Source of the DNA: Ignelater luminosus
Lineage: Eukaryota > Arthropoda > Insecta > Coleoptera > Elateridae
Direction: 5' to 3'
Length of the DNA stretch: 64,000 bases
Assembly: GCA_011009095.1 (NCBI GenBank)
Contig: VTPC01089963.1
Span: 171,996-235,995, forward strand
The notes beneath the pieces are model-generated. The model was given only the letters and a program-made list of their open reading frames with translations, was not told where the DNA came from and did not search any database. Positions 44,065 to 55,789 of this stretch are shown here, in pieces; within the stretch, counting starts at the first letter, position 1, and each line of letters opens with the position of its first letter. A program made the position numbers and the translations under genes.

Positions 44065-46049
44065 TTAAGTTGGTGTTTGTAAAGATGCTCCATAACCATA
44101 ACCCTGAGGACCAAAGAATTTACCGTGACAACCTGTAAAGAAAGTTTAATAATAATTACGTCAACAAATAGAGATATTTTAAAGTAATAATTGCTTACAC
44201 TTGCAATATATTTCACCTTGGCCTTCACAGGCATTTGTAACTTCTAAAGGTTTACGGCAGCAGAAGCAAGAAAAGCAGCAACTGTGGAAAGCGCCCCCCG
44301 AAGCCATTATTTTTTCGGCTGCATACACCTAGAATAAATTTTAAAAGCAATAAAATGCATCATTAGTATAAGTCTTTGTTTCTTGTATACACTTCCATAA
44401 AAAGTACCTTCCGTCCGCATCTTCGACATCTAGGAGTGTTATGACAAATAGCCTGTCGTCGTCTATAATTAAGATCACAGTTACATGGCTTAGATGCACA
44501 ACATGAACAATATTTTACAGGAGGTGATCCCGGAAAATAGCATATTCTTTCTGGGGGAGGCGGTTCGCAACATCTCAGGGGAGGATAACATATGGGTCTT
44601 CTTGGTGGTGCACGATATGGTATACATGGTTCACAGCATGAGTCCGCACACGGCGAACATAGAAAACATTTAGGTTGACATGGTTTCGATGTACCGCATT
44701 TTGATGGTGGACAGCATCTAGACGGTGGACAACATTTAGGTGATGGTGTGCAGCTCTTAGGTGGCGGACAACATTTGGGAGGGGAACAGCAGTTGGATGG
44801 AGGACAGCAGTTGGGTGGAGGACATTTAGACGATCCGCAAAGCTTCGGCGGATAACAGTTTTTTGGTGGCGTGCAATCTAAGATGGCACAAGGATTGCAG
44901 GCTTTTCCACATCCTTTACACGCACAACAGTAATCACAGCTTAAATGCAGAAACTATATTATAATTAAATAAAGCTCTTATGCTTCTAATTATTAAAAGT
45001 ACTTAGTATTTTGTGCAACTACTAATTACAGTTTTATGTTTTTGCATCCTGAATACATTACCAAAACTACAAACTATTAAAAAGAATACAAAACAAATTT
45101 CAAAGCAACTTTAGGAATCAGAATACTAATACTAACTTGGTTTCACAACATTTTTTATGATTTCTACTGTAATAGTTGGAAGTTTCTCTCGGAATGGGTG
45201 TGGTACATGCTGACACCGGCCTTGTCCGGCAACAAGGAGCAGGACTGCATCTTCTCGAACCACAGCAGGGACTACAAGATCTATATCTAGACATGCAGGA
45301 AGGTGGCGTATAATCGTCCTGGTTGTAAAAATTCAATGTCAAGAACTGATTGTATAGGATTAAATTGTTTATATTAAAAAAAACAGTTACCAAACAAAGA
45401 GCAATACAATTATTACACTTTTTTTCTATACAAGCTGGCTGCAAGCAGTAGGTTTCCGCTCTGCGACAACAAACTTGTGGTCTTGACCTTGTCCTTACAA
45501 TTATAGGCTTACAACAGCACGAGCATATAAATTTCGGTTCGCAATCGCAGCGCGCCTGACAAGGATCGCAAGGTTCATAACACAAATCGTTATAATCACA
45601 ACACCGATTGCAAAGTTCACAACAAGGGCTGCAAGGATCTTTAGTGAAAATACAGCACCTGCTGCAGGGGTCGCAACTGGTTTTACAGATTTCCTTACAC
45701 GGACTGTCGCAAGGGCTGCAAAGTGCCTTGCAAGATACGCAAGTAGTACAACATGAATCGCAGTCTAGTTTGCAAGGATTGACACAACGCAAGGAGCAAC
45801 AAGGACTAGGTAGACAGCAAGAATGGTAACATGCGTTACAATATAGCTCCCCGTTATGTACCCTGGCTCTACACCCTTCCAATAACTTTCTGCACTTATC
45901 TAAAAAGTAACAATTAGTAAAGACAATTATCGTATGGTAATCGAAGATGAATTACAGCAGCTAAAGCAAAACGTATGCCAGATTTTATTGCAAGCAATTT
46001 TTGCTTCGGTTACATAAACTTCTCTGCCACAACGGGCACAACAGTGCAT
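44065..46049 (-). CDS. Two-LIM protein with a long Cys/Pro-rich linker (muscle LIM/CRP-like)
   Basis: Minus-strand exons 46049-45956, 45899-45391, 45318-45137, 44939-44408, 44328-44199 and 44132-44065 join in phase (GT-AG) to 504 residues. LIM 1 (about residues 4-57) and LIM 2 (about 433-487) both fit C-x2-C-x17-H-x2-C-x2-C-x2-C-x17-C-x2-C with every zinc ligand present. After LIM 2 comes GKFFGPQGYGYG, the Gly-rich signature behind each LIM domain in muscle LIM proteins and CRPs. Between the domains is a linker of about 370 residues built of CC, CxxC, PCC and PPxCC motifs (NCCPPSNCCSPPKCCPPPK), unlike the short Gly-rich linker of normal CRPs. I start at 46049 because an in-frame TGA lies eleven codons upstream. 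LIM-mediated protein binding, perhaps to a cytoskeletal or sperm structure, is inference. Confidence 0.85.
45319..45390 (-). other. 72-nt stopless intron in the LIM gene
   Basis: On the minus strand it begins TTG|GTAACTG and ends TTTTACAACCAG|GAC, in phase 0, with 24 open codons. Its product is AT-rich and hydrophobic and has no cysteine, in a protein otherwise full of cysteine, so it is read as an intron rather than coding sequence. Confidence 0.75.
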
Positions 46050-48429
46050 TTTACCATGAACATTGATGTAAAAAAGCTTTCAATTCGCTGCAAAATAGTA
46101 ACTATAAATACCTTGGAAGTGGTGTCTTTTTCAAAAAAGAATTATTTGTTTGTCTGACAGATCACGAGAATTTTGACAATAATTTTTGAAGATTAAAAAT
46201 TTTTTATAATTAGATTTAGATTTCCTGGTTGCTAGGCATATTCTTTCCAATAACAGTAACTAGATCTCAAGATAAATCAGCTCACAATCAACATTTCTGA
46301 AAAAAAAATGCTTTAATGCTCAATACAGTATAAACAAAGTTTGCTCCATGTACTGCACTAATATTGCTCTATTTTTTTCTATTTCCTTTCGTAAGGCTAA
46401 CTAGTAGAAATAAAAACGGATTACAAATTATAATGTAGTTAAAATACTTGATAATACAAGACTCAAATGGATCTTGCAAAAAACTAATTTAGTTGGATAC
46501 GATATTAAAGCCGAAGAAAAACGTTCAAGATGAGGTGTCAGCATCTTTACGAGTATACAGAAGAAAGGAACGACCGGAACGAAAGCAAAATAAGAAGCAA
46601 GCGACAGAAGACCTGAGGTTTACATCATGTCAGAGGCGGGAATCTTCTGATTTGAAGAAGAAAAACTTAAACTTAAAACAATGAAATCAGATCTAAGACG
46701 AGCAGATCATTCTGAAATCTACCACCAAAAAGTACTTGTCAAAGCTCAATTTTCTGACTTTCATAAATATCCATCTTAATTAGTTGTACTTTAGAGACCT
46801 AAAAACTATGGCAAGCTTCTATTCTATCCACAAGATTTGCTTTCTTCCTGGTATCAAGGAGAATTAATATAGGAAAAACTAATCTTTCTCAAGAAACCTT
46901 CTTAGAGATGTAGTCGATATGGCTGACACATCTGAGATCCTTTCTGACAGTATCACCAACGATGAAAAACCACCTTGGAGAACGACAAAGGTAACGTTAA
47001 TATCGTCTCGACTATTTCATCTCTGTGCTGAAAAAGTTATTTCTATGAATACCATAGTATGTCGTAACTAAACCTGAAAGCAAGATAGTCACACTTATAA
47101 ACTTCCCAGACCTTTTACAAGAGAGGTTAACAGCGGCTAATTTTAAGAGGCAGTTCTTCTTCAACCAGTCTTCATCATCATAGGATACAGTCAATTATGT
47201 TTTGTTTTAGTTACATTAGACTCTCTCTATGTTAGCACATTAGCTTATTTCTAACCTTACTTTGCAGCCTAGAGAGATATACTTGTCAGTTCTGTTAGTA
47301 GAGCTCGGGCAACACGCGTCATCGAACTACATCAACCAATCAAATGTCTCAAGTATGTCTGCCTGGAGCATAAACAAGGCAGTTCAGTGTCCCCTTTTCG
47401 CGTAGATTAGATAGTTTCTTGTGAAGCTTTTCACTTGGAAGTTTTCTTAAACTTATCCCAGAATATTTAAAAGTCTACGATGACGCTAGTTTGCATTCAT
47501 TTTTGTCCTCAGCTCTTTCTAATATTTGAATTGAGTTCTTTAAATGTTTGGTTTTGGTATGTGAAAAACGTCTTCATTATCTTTTTTAATGGTAAACAAA
47601 AGCAAATCCTGTAGATATTCCTACAGTATTTAAATAATCAATATCTAGTTTAGAGGCTCTTTCTTTTTCAATTTCTTCAAAACCTATGGTCATCTAAAAT
47701 ATTTAGTGTACTAATGACCTTCCTACATGGACGGATACCGCAACGCAATTTGATAAATCTGGATCTTGAACAGTAGGTATAGGATTAAAACACACATATA
47801 AAGTACTAAGTGCTCTATCAGTTTACCAAGTCTTTTGTGAAAAACGTTACTAACAAGAGATGACTTTCTACGCGACGCTATTATCTGCCCTTTTAAAATT
47901 TGAGATTGTCAGAAGAATTTTCTTTGTTTTAAGCGATGAAATTGTGGATATATTGGGTGACGAACCACACAATGAGCCTATGAAATGTTCAGTAGCAACT
48001 TTAAAACTAAACAAAAATTCAAAAGTCTCCACTGCTTGGAAACTTGACACACACCCGCAACATTAAACACCCAATCCTAATGATCTTTCCCGTATTGAAA
48101 TTCCTAAGTATGTTCGTAGTAGCCTAAAAATTTGTCTCATTCGTTTTGGTATTAGGAAAAACAAGTATATTTTACAATTGTAGTAGTCAACCATCAGACT
48201 CTTAGTTCGTTTTGAAACCAATACTACTTTGGATTATACATGTTTTTCTTTTATTCGCGTTAAAGGGAGCTCCAATGTTCTATTGTACTGCTTTGAAAAA
48301 TGAAATTTCTGTGTTTCTACTAGCATAATTATTTACTTCTCATATTAAATAGTACATGGCGATTAATTTATAAACATAAAAAGATTCTTAAGTTGTACAA
48401 TTCTTACAGAGTGTGTGTGCATTATTAGA
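46050..48429. other. Intergenic, unassigned
   Basis: Two plus-strand frames (46493-46684, strongly charged; 47860-48066) are not recognisable. The stretch between may be an old transposon, but no motif supports this. Confidence 0.4.
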
Positions 48430-49480
48430 AGCGAAGATCTTTTATGGGCAACTTTTCTGGATGCTGAAGATCTATTATTCCCGGCAGAAAACATAGATTG
48501 AAAAAAGTCACTAATTGTTCACACATCTTTGTTTGCCAAAACAACTGTGTCTATATAAAAAGTCCACACTCTTTAACTTTGTATTATACGTATCTTGAGA
48601 TTCTTGAATTACTGCTCTTTCGTGATCTTGTCCCCAAGGCGTAGCAAAATTTTCAGAGAAAGTGGAATCTAAAGTACTTTTTATTAAATTACCACAATGG
48701 GTACCTTTCCGCAATTTACATATACTACAAAAATTCAATGCCACAAGCGTATGGATCTTTCTTGTCTCCAAAACAGATTATTTTGCTGCCCTAGTGTTTG
48801 TTGTTCCATCTCGATACATTCTTCTTGCGATTTTTCCAAACTTTCTAAAAACTCCCTTTTCTTATTTGCATATTCTTCTTCAGTTAAAGCATAATCCAAT
48901 ACATCTCTGTATTCTGTGTCGGGTGGGTTAAAACTTGTTTTTGGTTTCTTATACGGTTTCGTTTCACGATGTTTCTGAGTCGTATATGGCTGTGGAAGAA
49001 TGACAGTTTGAGTACTGTAAACCTGGCTGTTTATCTATTAACTCGGCTTGTAAAATCTTATTGATGCTTAATGTGCTTTAAGGTTATGATTTTATGACAG
49101 TTTAACCTCACGCTGTTGTTTTTTTTTTTACAAAACGATACTAATCGGTACTAAACGTTTATGCAAAATTTTTGATCGTGCAACAGCACCATATACAGCC
49201 ACAAGTACGACAGTTTAAAAAAAAGAAAACCCTTGCAACCTAACAAAATGAAAGCATGGCCTGTTACGACCCAGAAACATCGTGAACGGAGTATAGCTGT
49301 TTTTTGTTTTAGGCGAATGAGTTTTTTGGTGTGTTGACCAGGACTGTGATCTACAGCTTTTTTGTGTATTTCACGAGCTAAGTCTAAGTCCAGTTTTGTT
49401 CATTAGTAGATTTGGCTTCAGTACAGAAATATTTAGCGCAACAAGCGTGATCTCCAACTAAATAAAGATTATTTTTATTT
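48430..49480 (-). pseudogene. Relic of a YqaJ-nuclease-containing multicopy protein
   Basis: The minus strand keeps in order: GDHACCAKYFC (about 49465), a long helical stretch (ALTEEEYANKKREFLESLEK near 48885), NNLFWRQERSIRL (about 48780), NFCSICKLRKGTHCGNLIKS (48730), and a degenerate GIIDLQHPEKL (about 48480) where YqaJ nucleases have a catalytic (I/V)-E-(I/V)-K-C-P. The W-x-x-(E/R)-R-x-x-R-(L/I)-x-A-x-N/S-F order is the YqaJ signature. At least two frame changes (about 48760 and 49000-49300) and the lost E-x-K make it inactive. Related proteins are scattered in many copies in arthropod genomes, so it is probably transposon-derived. Confidence 0.6.
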
Positions 49481-51697
49481 TTTTTAATTTAAATTATACA
49501 GAGTGTCCAAGATAAGAATGCACAGCATGGGGATCTTGGAAACGGTAAGAGATACAGCAACAGTTAAATGGGATGAAAGTTGGCTATTTATAGGACCTTT
49601 TTGTTGGCGTTTGCAAAATCTAGATATCTTAGATAGTTTCAGAGATATTTAAAAAAAGTAGATTTCTTGATTTTCGTTATTATTTTTTTTTCTTTATTTG
49701 AAGAGATATTGGAAAACTAAAACCACTTTTCCATTGCCACTTTTTGTTCTCTATTAAAATACGCTAACAAAATTTCTGTACAACATTTCGGTTCCGAGTA
49801 ACCATTATCAACCTCATTTTTTTAAATAGGCGTAAAAACAAACAAAAAATTAATATCGCACTAGCCAGCGAACAGACAATAAATGACCCTCGGCGTGCTC
49901 TTTCGAAATTTCCCATTCTGGCTTCGCTTCCAAACGAACAGCCCCCTATCACCAACAACATACCTGGTGTTCCGCTTACTTTCAAGCTCAGGGAAAATGA
50001 GCATAAACAAGACGGATTCTTACAATCAATGTAACGGTAGCCAAGTCTACTCGTTACAAGATGATTGTTCTTCTTGAACAACACCGCGTCTATGGTTTTG
50101 CTCTTGTGATGAACAACTAATAATCTCATCATCTTTAATATAATCGCTACTTTTGCTGCCGCTATCTTTATCGATGTTGGTGCTTATAGTAATCAAATCA
50201 GTTGAAGAGAATGGTTGTTTTTCTTGGACAACGTTGCGCCTATTGGTTTGCCCTTGTGATGAAGTAGACGGTTCGTTTGCTGTTTAAACTTTTTGCGTTA
50301 TTCATTTTTTAGTAGAGAGTTTGGCCATTCGTATTTCTTTCATTTTACGTTGGATAATTTTGCGTTTTAAAGCTCTTGTCAATCTGGGCATTTCAGTAGC
50401 GTTCTTGCAAACTACTATAACATTTTTGTAATCTAATAAATTTCACAATTAACGTTTCTGTTGCACTTTATACTTTTGAAACAACTTTACGTGCTAACTA
50501 TTTAACACCACTTGTTGATCTTTCAGCGTCTAACAATGAAGTCTACTATCAAGCGGAAATTGGTTTACCACCTGCTGGTGTTAAAAGTCTTAACTAAATT
50601 GTCACCCAATAAAAGGTCCCATGTAATGTTTTTGACTGTAAATCTGAAATTGTTTAAATTTACTTTTGCGCCTGGTAGGTTATTTATTCTTTTGTGGTTG
50701 TTTATTGCAGTTTAAGACTAGAACGTTCGCCAAATCATCTGAGAAGTTTGAATTGATTGTGGCATAGGTAGTCCGTCACAGATTGGTTATCACCAAACCC
50801 GAAGTGTGGTTATTACTGAAGCATATTCAATATGCATCTTGATATTGCATGTGATTACTGCGCACAAAGTACGATACAGTTTTATGACCGTCATTAAGTA
50901 TAGTCAACAATGATTTTACTAATCCACGTTTCTGTTAAACACTAAAAAACAGGTTTCTACTCTGATAAAAAGATCTCCGTCTTCAACATTCTATCTAAGT
51001 GTGACTGAATGCTAAGATCAATAACAGAAACATTTTTTACATTTTTTTGATTTTGGGTCATCAGGGTCTATAGCTTTCTTTAAATGTCTGTTGTAAATAG
51101 TTACTTTAAGGTTGCTTATAAACTGCTCACAAGTTGCTGCCAAAAAGATTTTTTTCACATAATCAGAATTTCAGTTGTGATTTTAAGGTTAAGGAGAGTT
51201 ATCTGTAGGTACAATAGCTTTGGCACACCTGATATGGGTACATCCTTTTGTGGTTCATGGGTTCCAACTATCAGGGATATCCTTAGGCGTTACTTTCTAT
51301 GCGCTACCTTCTTCTAGTCTTCACCTTTCTCTGAAGTTTGACTTGAATCCTTTAGCATCTTTCAAAAATGGGTGGATTTCTGGAAACTGTTTTAATCACT
51401 CAAGTAGGCCTCTGATATGAATAATCTGAGTTTGTACCGATTTTCGAGTGGAACTTCAGCGTGATAAAAAACCTCAAAGTCTTCGAACTTTTTTTCGATT
51501 TTTTTCAAATTCTTCCAAAACTAAGCGTTTAATCAAAAGGTCCATTACTACCAAAGATGTAGAGCATTACATTCTACGTCGATTAAGTACAACACTCTGC
51601 AATTTGATTAAGTGGTCTTGTAGAAAAGCTACATCAAAAAATGCAAATTCTTCACACTTTTCGAAAAACGCTCATTTTGTCTCTATAAAACGTGAAA
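49481..51697. other. Intergenic with unassigned frames
   Basis: A 122-codon minus-strand frame (50132-49764) contains RLGYRYIDCKNPSCLCSFSL; it might be the N-terminal part of the neighbouring YqaJ-type relic, but I cannot show this. A plus-strand frame at 51084-51317 is also unrecognised. Confidence 0.4.
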
Positions 51698-54600
51698 TAT
51701 CTATAATAGTCCAGTCAATGAATGCCCAAAAGCGGATTGTAGAGGACATGGAAAGGGGAAGAATTTTTCTCTTGAGGAATGTGTTGGGGGTAGTTAGAAG
51801 GCAAAGAAACTAAAAGTCCCCGCCTGTAGCCCTGCCGCTTCAGGGTTGGAGGGGGTGGAAAGTTCGCTCTTTTCGGTTTCTTGCTTATAACTCGGAAACG
51901 GTGCTTCGTACGGTAAGAAGTTTTCCCTACAAAATAAAAGATAATTAAATTTCCTACAAGACTGTCTATATTCATTTTCTTTTTATGTGTTATGGTTTCC
52001 GAGATATTTGCCAGCGAAGATCGATAATTTTCGAAAAACTTTTTTTGCCTCACATTTTTCGTCAAACTTGTCCTTCTAACTCCTCAGCCTTATGTTTTAC
52101 AGAAAAGTCGTTAGACAGAAAGTTGTAGGGCATTCAGTCCCCTTTAGAAATATGTAATAGTTACTAATTTATCTTTTACAGGTCAGATGTTATAGCGATT
52201 TGAAGTTTTTGGATACATTTCGAGATTTCTCAAGGAAAGTCAATGAATGCCTAAAAGGGAGTTGTAAAGGAATTTTTCTCTTGAGGAATATGTTACGGGT
52301 AGTAAGGAGGCAAATATACTAAAAGTCCCCGCCCCTAACCCTGCTGCTTTAGGGGAGGGGTGGAAAGGTCTCTTTTGTCGGTTTTCTGCTTATAACTCGG
52401 AAATGGTGCGTCGTATGGTGAAAAGCATTTCTTACAAAATACAAGACAATTACATTTCCTACAAGAATGTCTATATTCATTTTCTTCCTATGTGTTATAG
52501 TTTCCGAGATGTTCGCCAGCGCAAATCGATATTTTTTAAAAAACTTTTCTTGCCTCACATTTTTCATCAAAGTTGTCTTTCTAACTCCTCAGCTTTATGT
52601 CTTCGGAAAAGTCATCAAAGAGAAAGTTGTAGAGCATTACATTTCCTTCAGAAATATGTATATTTACTAATTTATCTTCTATAGGTAAGAAATTACAGCA
52701 ATTTGAAATTTTCGGATAAATTTCGTGATTTCTCAAGAAAGCTATACTTTCGTTATTATCGTTATTTATGTATTAAGAAACTGGAATTTAAGAAAAATCT
52801 TACTTATCTTTGGCAAATTCTAGTTTCTTCTTGTAGGAAATTTAATTATCTTGTATTTCGTAAGGAATGCTTTTCACCATACGACGCACCATTTCCGAGT
52901 TATAAGCAGAAAACCGACAAAAGGGACCTCCCCTCTAAAGCGACAGGGCTAGGGGCGGGGACTTTTAATATCTTTGCCTCCTTACTACTCGCAATATATT
53001 CCTCAAGAGAATATTTCCTCTACAACCCCCTTTTGGGCATTGATTGACTTTCTTCGAGAAATCACGAAATGTATCCACAAACTTCAAATTGCTGTAACCT
53101 CTGACCTGTAGAAGATAAATTAGTAACTATTATATATTTCTAAAGGGGACTGAATGCTTTACAACTTCCTGTCTGACGACTTTTTTGTAAAACATAAGGC
53201 CGAGGAGTTAGAAGGCCAAGTTTGACGAAAATTGTGAGGCAAAAAAAGGTTTTTTGAAAATTATCGATCTTCGCTGGCGAATATCTCGGAAACTATAACA
53301 CATAGAAAGAAAATAAATATAGACAGTTTTGTAGGAAATTTAATTATATTTTACTTTGTAAGGAACACTTCTTACCGTACGACGCACTGTTTCCGAGTTA
53401 TAAGCAAGAAACCGAAAAGAGGAACCTTTCCGCCCCCTCCCACTTTGAAGCGACAGGGCTAGAAGCGGGGACCTTTAGTATTTTTGCCTCCTAACTACCC
53501 CCNNNNNNNNNNNNNNNNNNNNNNNNNNNNNNNNNNNNNNNNNNNNNNNNNNNNNNNNNNNNNNNNNNNNNNNNNNNNNNNNNNNNNNNNNNNNNNNNNN
53601 NNNNNNNNNNNNNNNNNNNNNNNNNNNNNNNNNNNNNNNNNNNNNNNNNNNNNNNNNNNNNNNNNNNNNNNNNNNNNNNNNNNNNNNNNNNNNNNNNNNN
53701 NNNNNNNNNNNNNNNNNNNNNNNNNNNNNNNNNNNNNNNNNNNNNNNNNNNNNNNNNNNNNNNNNNNNNNNNNNNNNNNNNNNNNNNNNNNNNNNNNNNN
53801 NNNNNNNNNNNNNNNNNNNNNNNNNNNNNNNNNNNNNNNNNNNNNNNNNNNNNNNNNNNNNNNNNNNNNNNNNNNNNNNNNNNNNNNNNNNNNNNNNNNN
53901 NNATGGTTTCCGAGATATTTGCCAGCGAAGATCGATAATTTTCGAAAAACTTTTTTTTGCCTCACATTTTTCGTCAAACTTGTCCTTCTAACTCCTCAGC
54001 CTTATGTTTTACAGAAAAGTCGTTAGACAGAAAGTTGTAGGGCATTCAGTCCCCTTTAGAAATATGTAATAGTTACTAATTTATCTTTTACAGGTCAGAG
54101 GTTACAGCAATTTGAAGTTTTTGGATACATTTCAAGATTTTTCAAGGAAAGTCAATGAATGCCCAAAAGGGAGTTGTAGAGGAATTTTTGTCTTGAGGAA
54201 TATGTTACAGGTAGTAAGGAGGCAAATATACTAAAAGTCCCCGCCCCTAACCCTGTTGCTTTAGGGGAGGGGTGGAAAGGTCTCTTTTGTCGGTTTTCTG
54301 CTTATAACTCGGAAATGGTGCGTCGTATGGTGAAAAGCATTTCTTACAAAATACAAGACAATTACATTTCCTACAAGAATGTCTATATTTATTTTATTCC
54401 TATGTGTTATAGTTTCCGAGATGTTCGCCACCGCAAATCGATATTTTTTAAAAAATTTTTCTTGCCTCACATTTTTCATCAAAGTTGTCTTTCTAACTCC
54501 TCAGCCTTATGTCTTCGGAAAAGTCATCAAAGAGGAAGTTGTAGAGCATTACTTTTCCTTTAAAAATATGTATATTCACTAATTTATCTTCGATAGGTAA

Positions 54601-55492
54601 GAAATTACAGCAATTTGAAATTTTCGGATAAATTTCGTGATTTCTCAAGAAAGCTATACTTTCGTTATTATCGTTATTTATGTATTAAGAAACTGGAATT
54701 TAAGAAAAATCTTACTTATCTTTGGCAAATTCCAGTTTCTTCTTGTAGGAAATTTAATTATCTTGTATTTCCGTAAGGAATGCTTTTCACCATACGACGC
54801 ACCATTTCCGAGTTATAAGCAGAAAACCGACAAAAGGGACCTTCCCCCCCCCTAAAGCGACAGGGCTAGGGGCGGGGACTTTTAGTATCTTTGCTTCCTT
54901 ACTACTCGCAATATATTCCTCAAGAGAAAAATTCCTCTACAACCCCCTTTTGGGCATTGATTGACTTTCTTCGAGAAATCACGAAATGTATCCACAAACT
55001 TCAAATTGTTGTAACCTCTGAGCTGTAGAAGATAAATTAGTAACTATTATATATTTCTAAAGGGGACTGAATGCTCTACAACTTTCTGTCCGACGACTTT
55101 TTTGTAAAACATAAGGCCGAGGAGTTAGAAGGCCAAGTTTGACGAAAATTGTGAGGCAAAAAAGGTTTTTTTGAAAATTATCGATCTTCGCTGGCAAATA
55201 TCTCGGAAACTATAACACATAGAAAGAAAATAAATATAGACAGTCTTGTAGGAAGTCTAATTATCTTTTACTTTGTAAGGAACACTTCTTACCGTACGAC
55301 GCACTGTTTCCGAGTTATAAGCAAGAAACCGAAAAGAGGGACCTTTCCACTCCCCTCCCCCTTTGAAGCGGCAGGGCTAGAAGCGGGGACTTTTAATATT
55401 TTTGCCTCCTAACTACCTCCAACATATTCCTCAAGAGAAGAATTCTCCCCCTTCCATGTCCTCTATAACCCCTTCGTTGACTGGACTATAAA
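51698..55492. repeat. Two tandem copies of a 1.9-kb palindrome
   Basis: Forward units A (from about 51714) and B (from about 52239), offset 525 bp, are diverged copies of each other. From about 52830 the same sequence runs backwards as B' and A', so unit 1 is a hairpin centred near 52648. After the gap the pattern A-B-B'-A' repeats, centred near 54561, 1,911-1,918 bp later. Landmarks are CTTATAACTCGGAAA (and its complement), GCCTCACATTTTTC and AGTCCCCGCC. The outer edges match: ATAGTCCAGTCAA at 51706 and TTGACTGGACTAT at about 55478. Frames such as 52065-51715, 52570-52349 and 54482-54261 give similar peptides only because the repeat is copied. Confidence 0.85.
53503..53902. other. Assembly gap of 400 N
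   Basis: The run of N lies between arm A' of the first palindrome and arm A of the second. Comparing flanks with the intact copies, about 70-90 bp of A' and about 290 bp of A should be missing, so 400 N happens to fit the expected size. Confidence 0.95.
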
Positions 55493-55789
55493 TCGACAAT
55501 TTAACGCAAAATTTAATAGAAGCAAAGTTGTAGAGTATCAAACTGTGTTTTTGGAAAGTCCAAGAAGGTGTTGAAAAACCTAACCAGTAAGTAGATATTG
55601 CACTTTTTAAATTTTTTGGCAATCGCGTGGTTAATGATCAATATCAATTTTTGGTTTTCCCATTAATGGTTTTCTCCAACATTCATTTTTTCTGTTTTTA
55701 GTTTTTTGCCAATACATATGCAAGCCCTCATCATTTTCTATTTTAACTGTAGAATGTTATTTCTTTACACGCTTGGTGGATGATGGTTC

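Noticed and set aside
45608..45829. 73-codon plus-strand Gln/Leu-rich gene
   Set aside because: Antisense shadow of the Cys-rich LIM linker, whose codons read as Gln and Leu on the other strand.
53484..54026. 180-codon and 160-codon frames across the gap
   Set aside because: They are open only because the 400 N are read through.
51448..54855. Family of small basic proteins (similar peptides at 51715, 52349, 54261 and others)
   Set aside because: Similarity follows DNA-level repetition of the palindromic units; frames occur equally on both strands and have no start or splice context.
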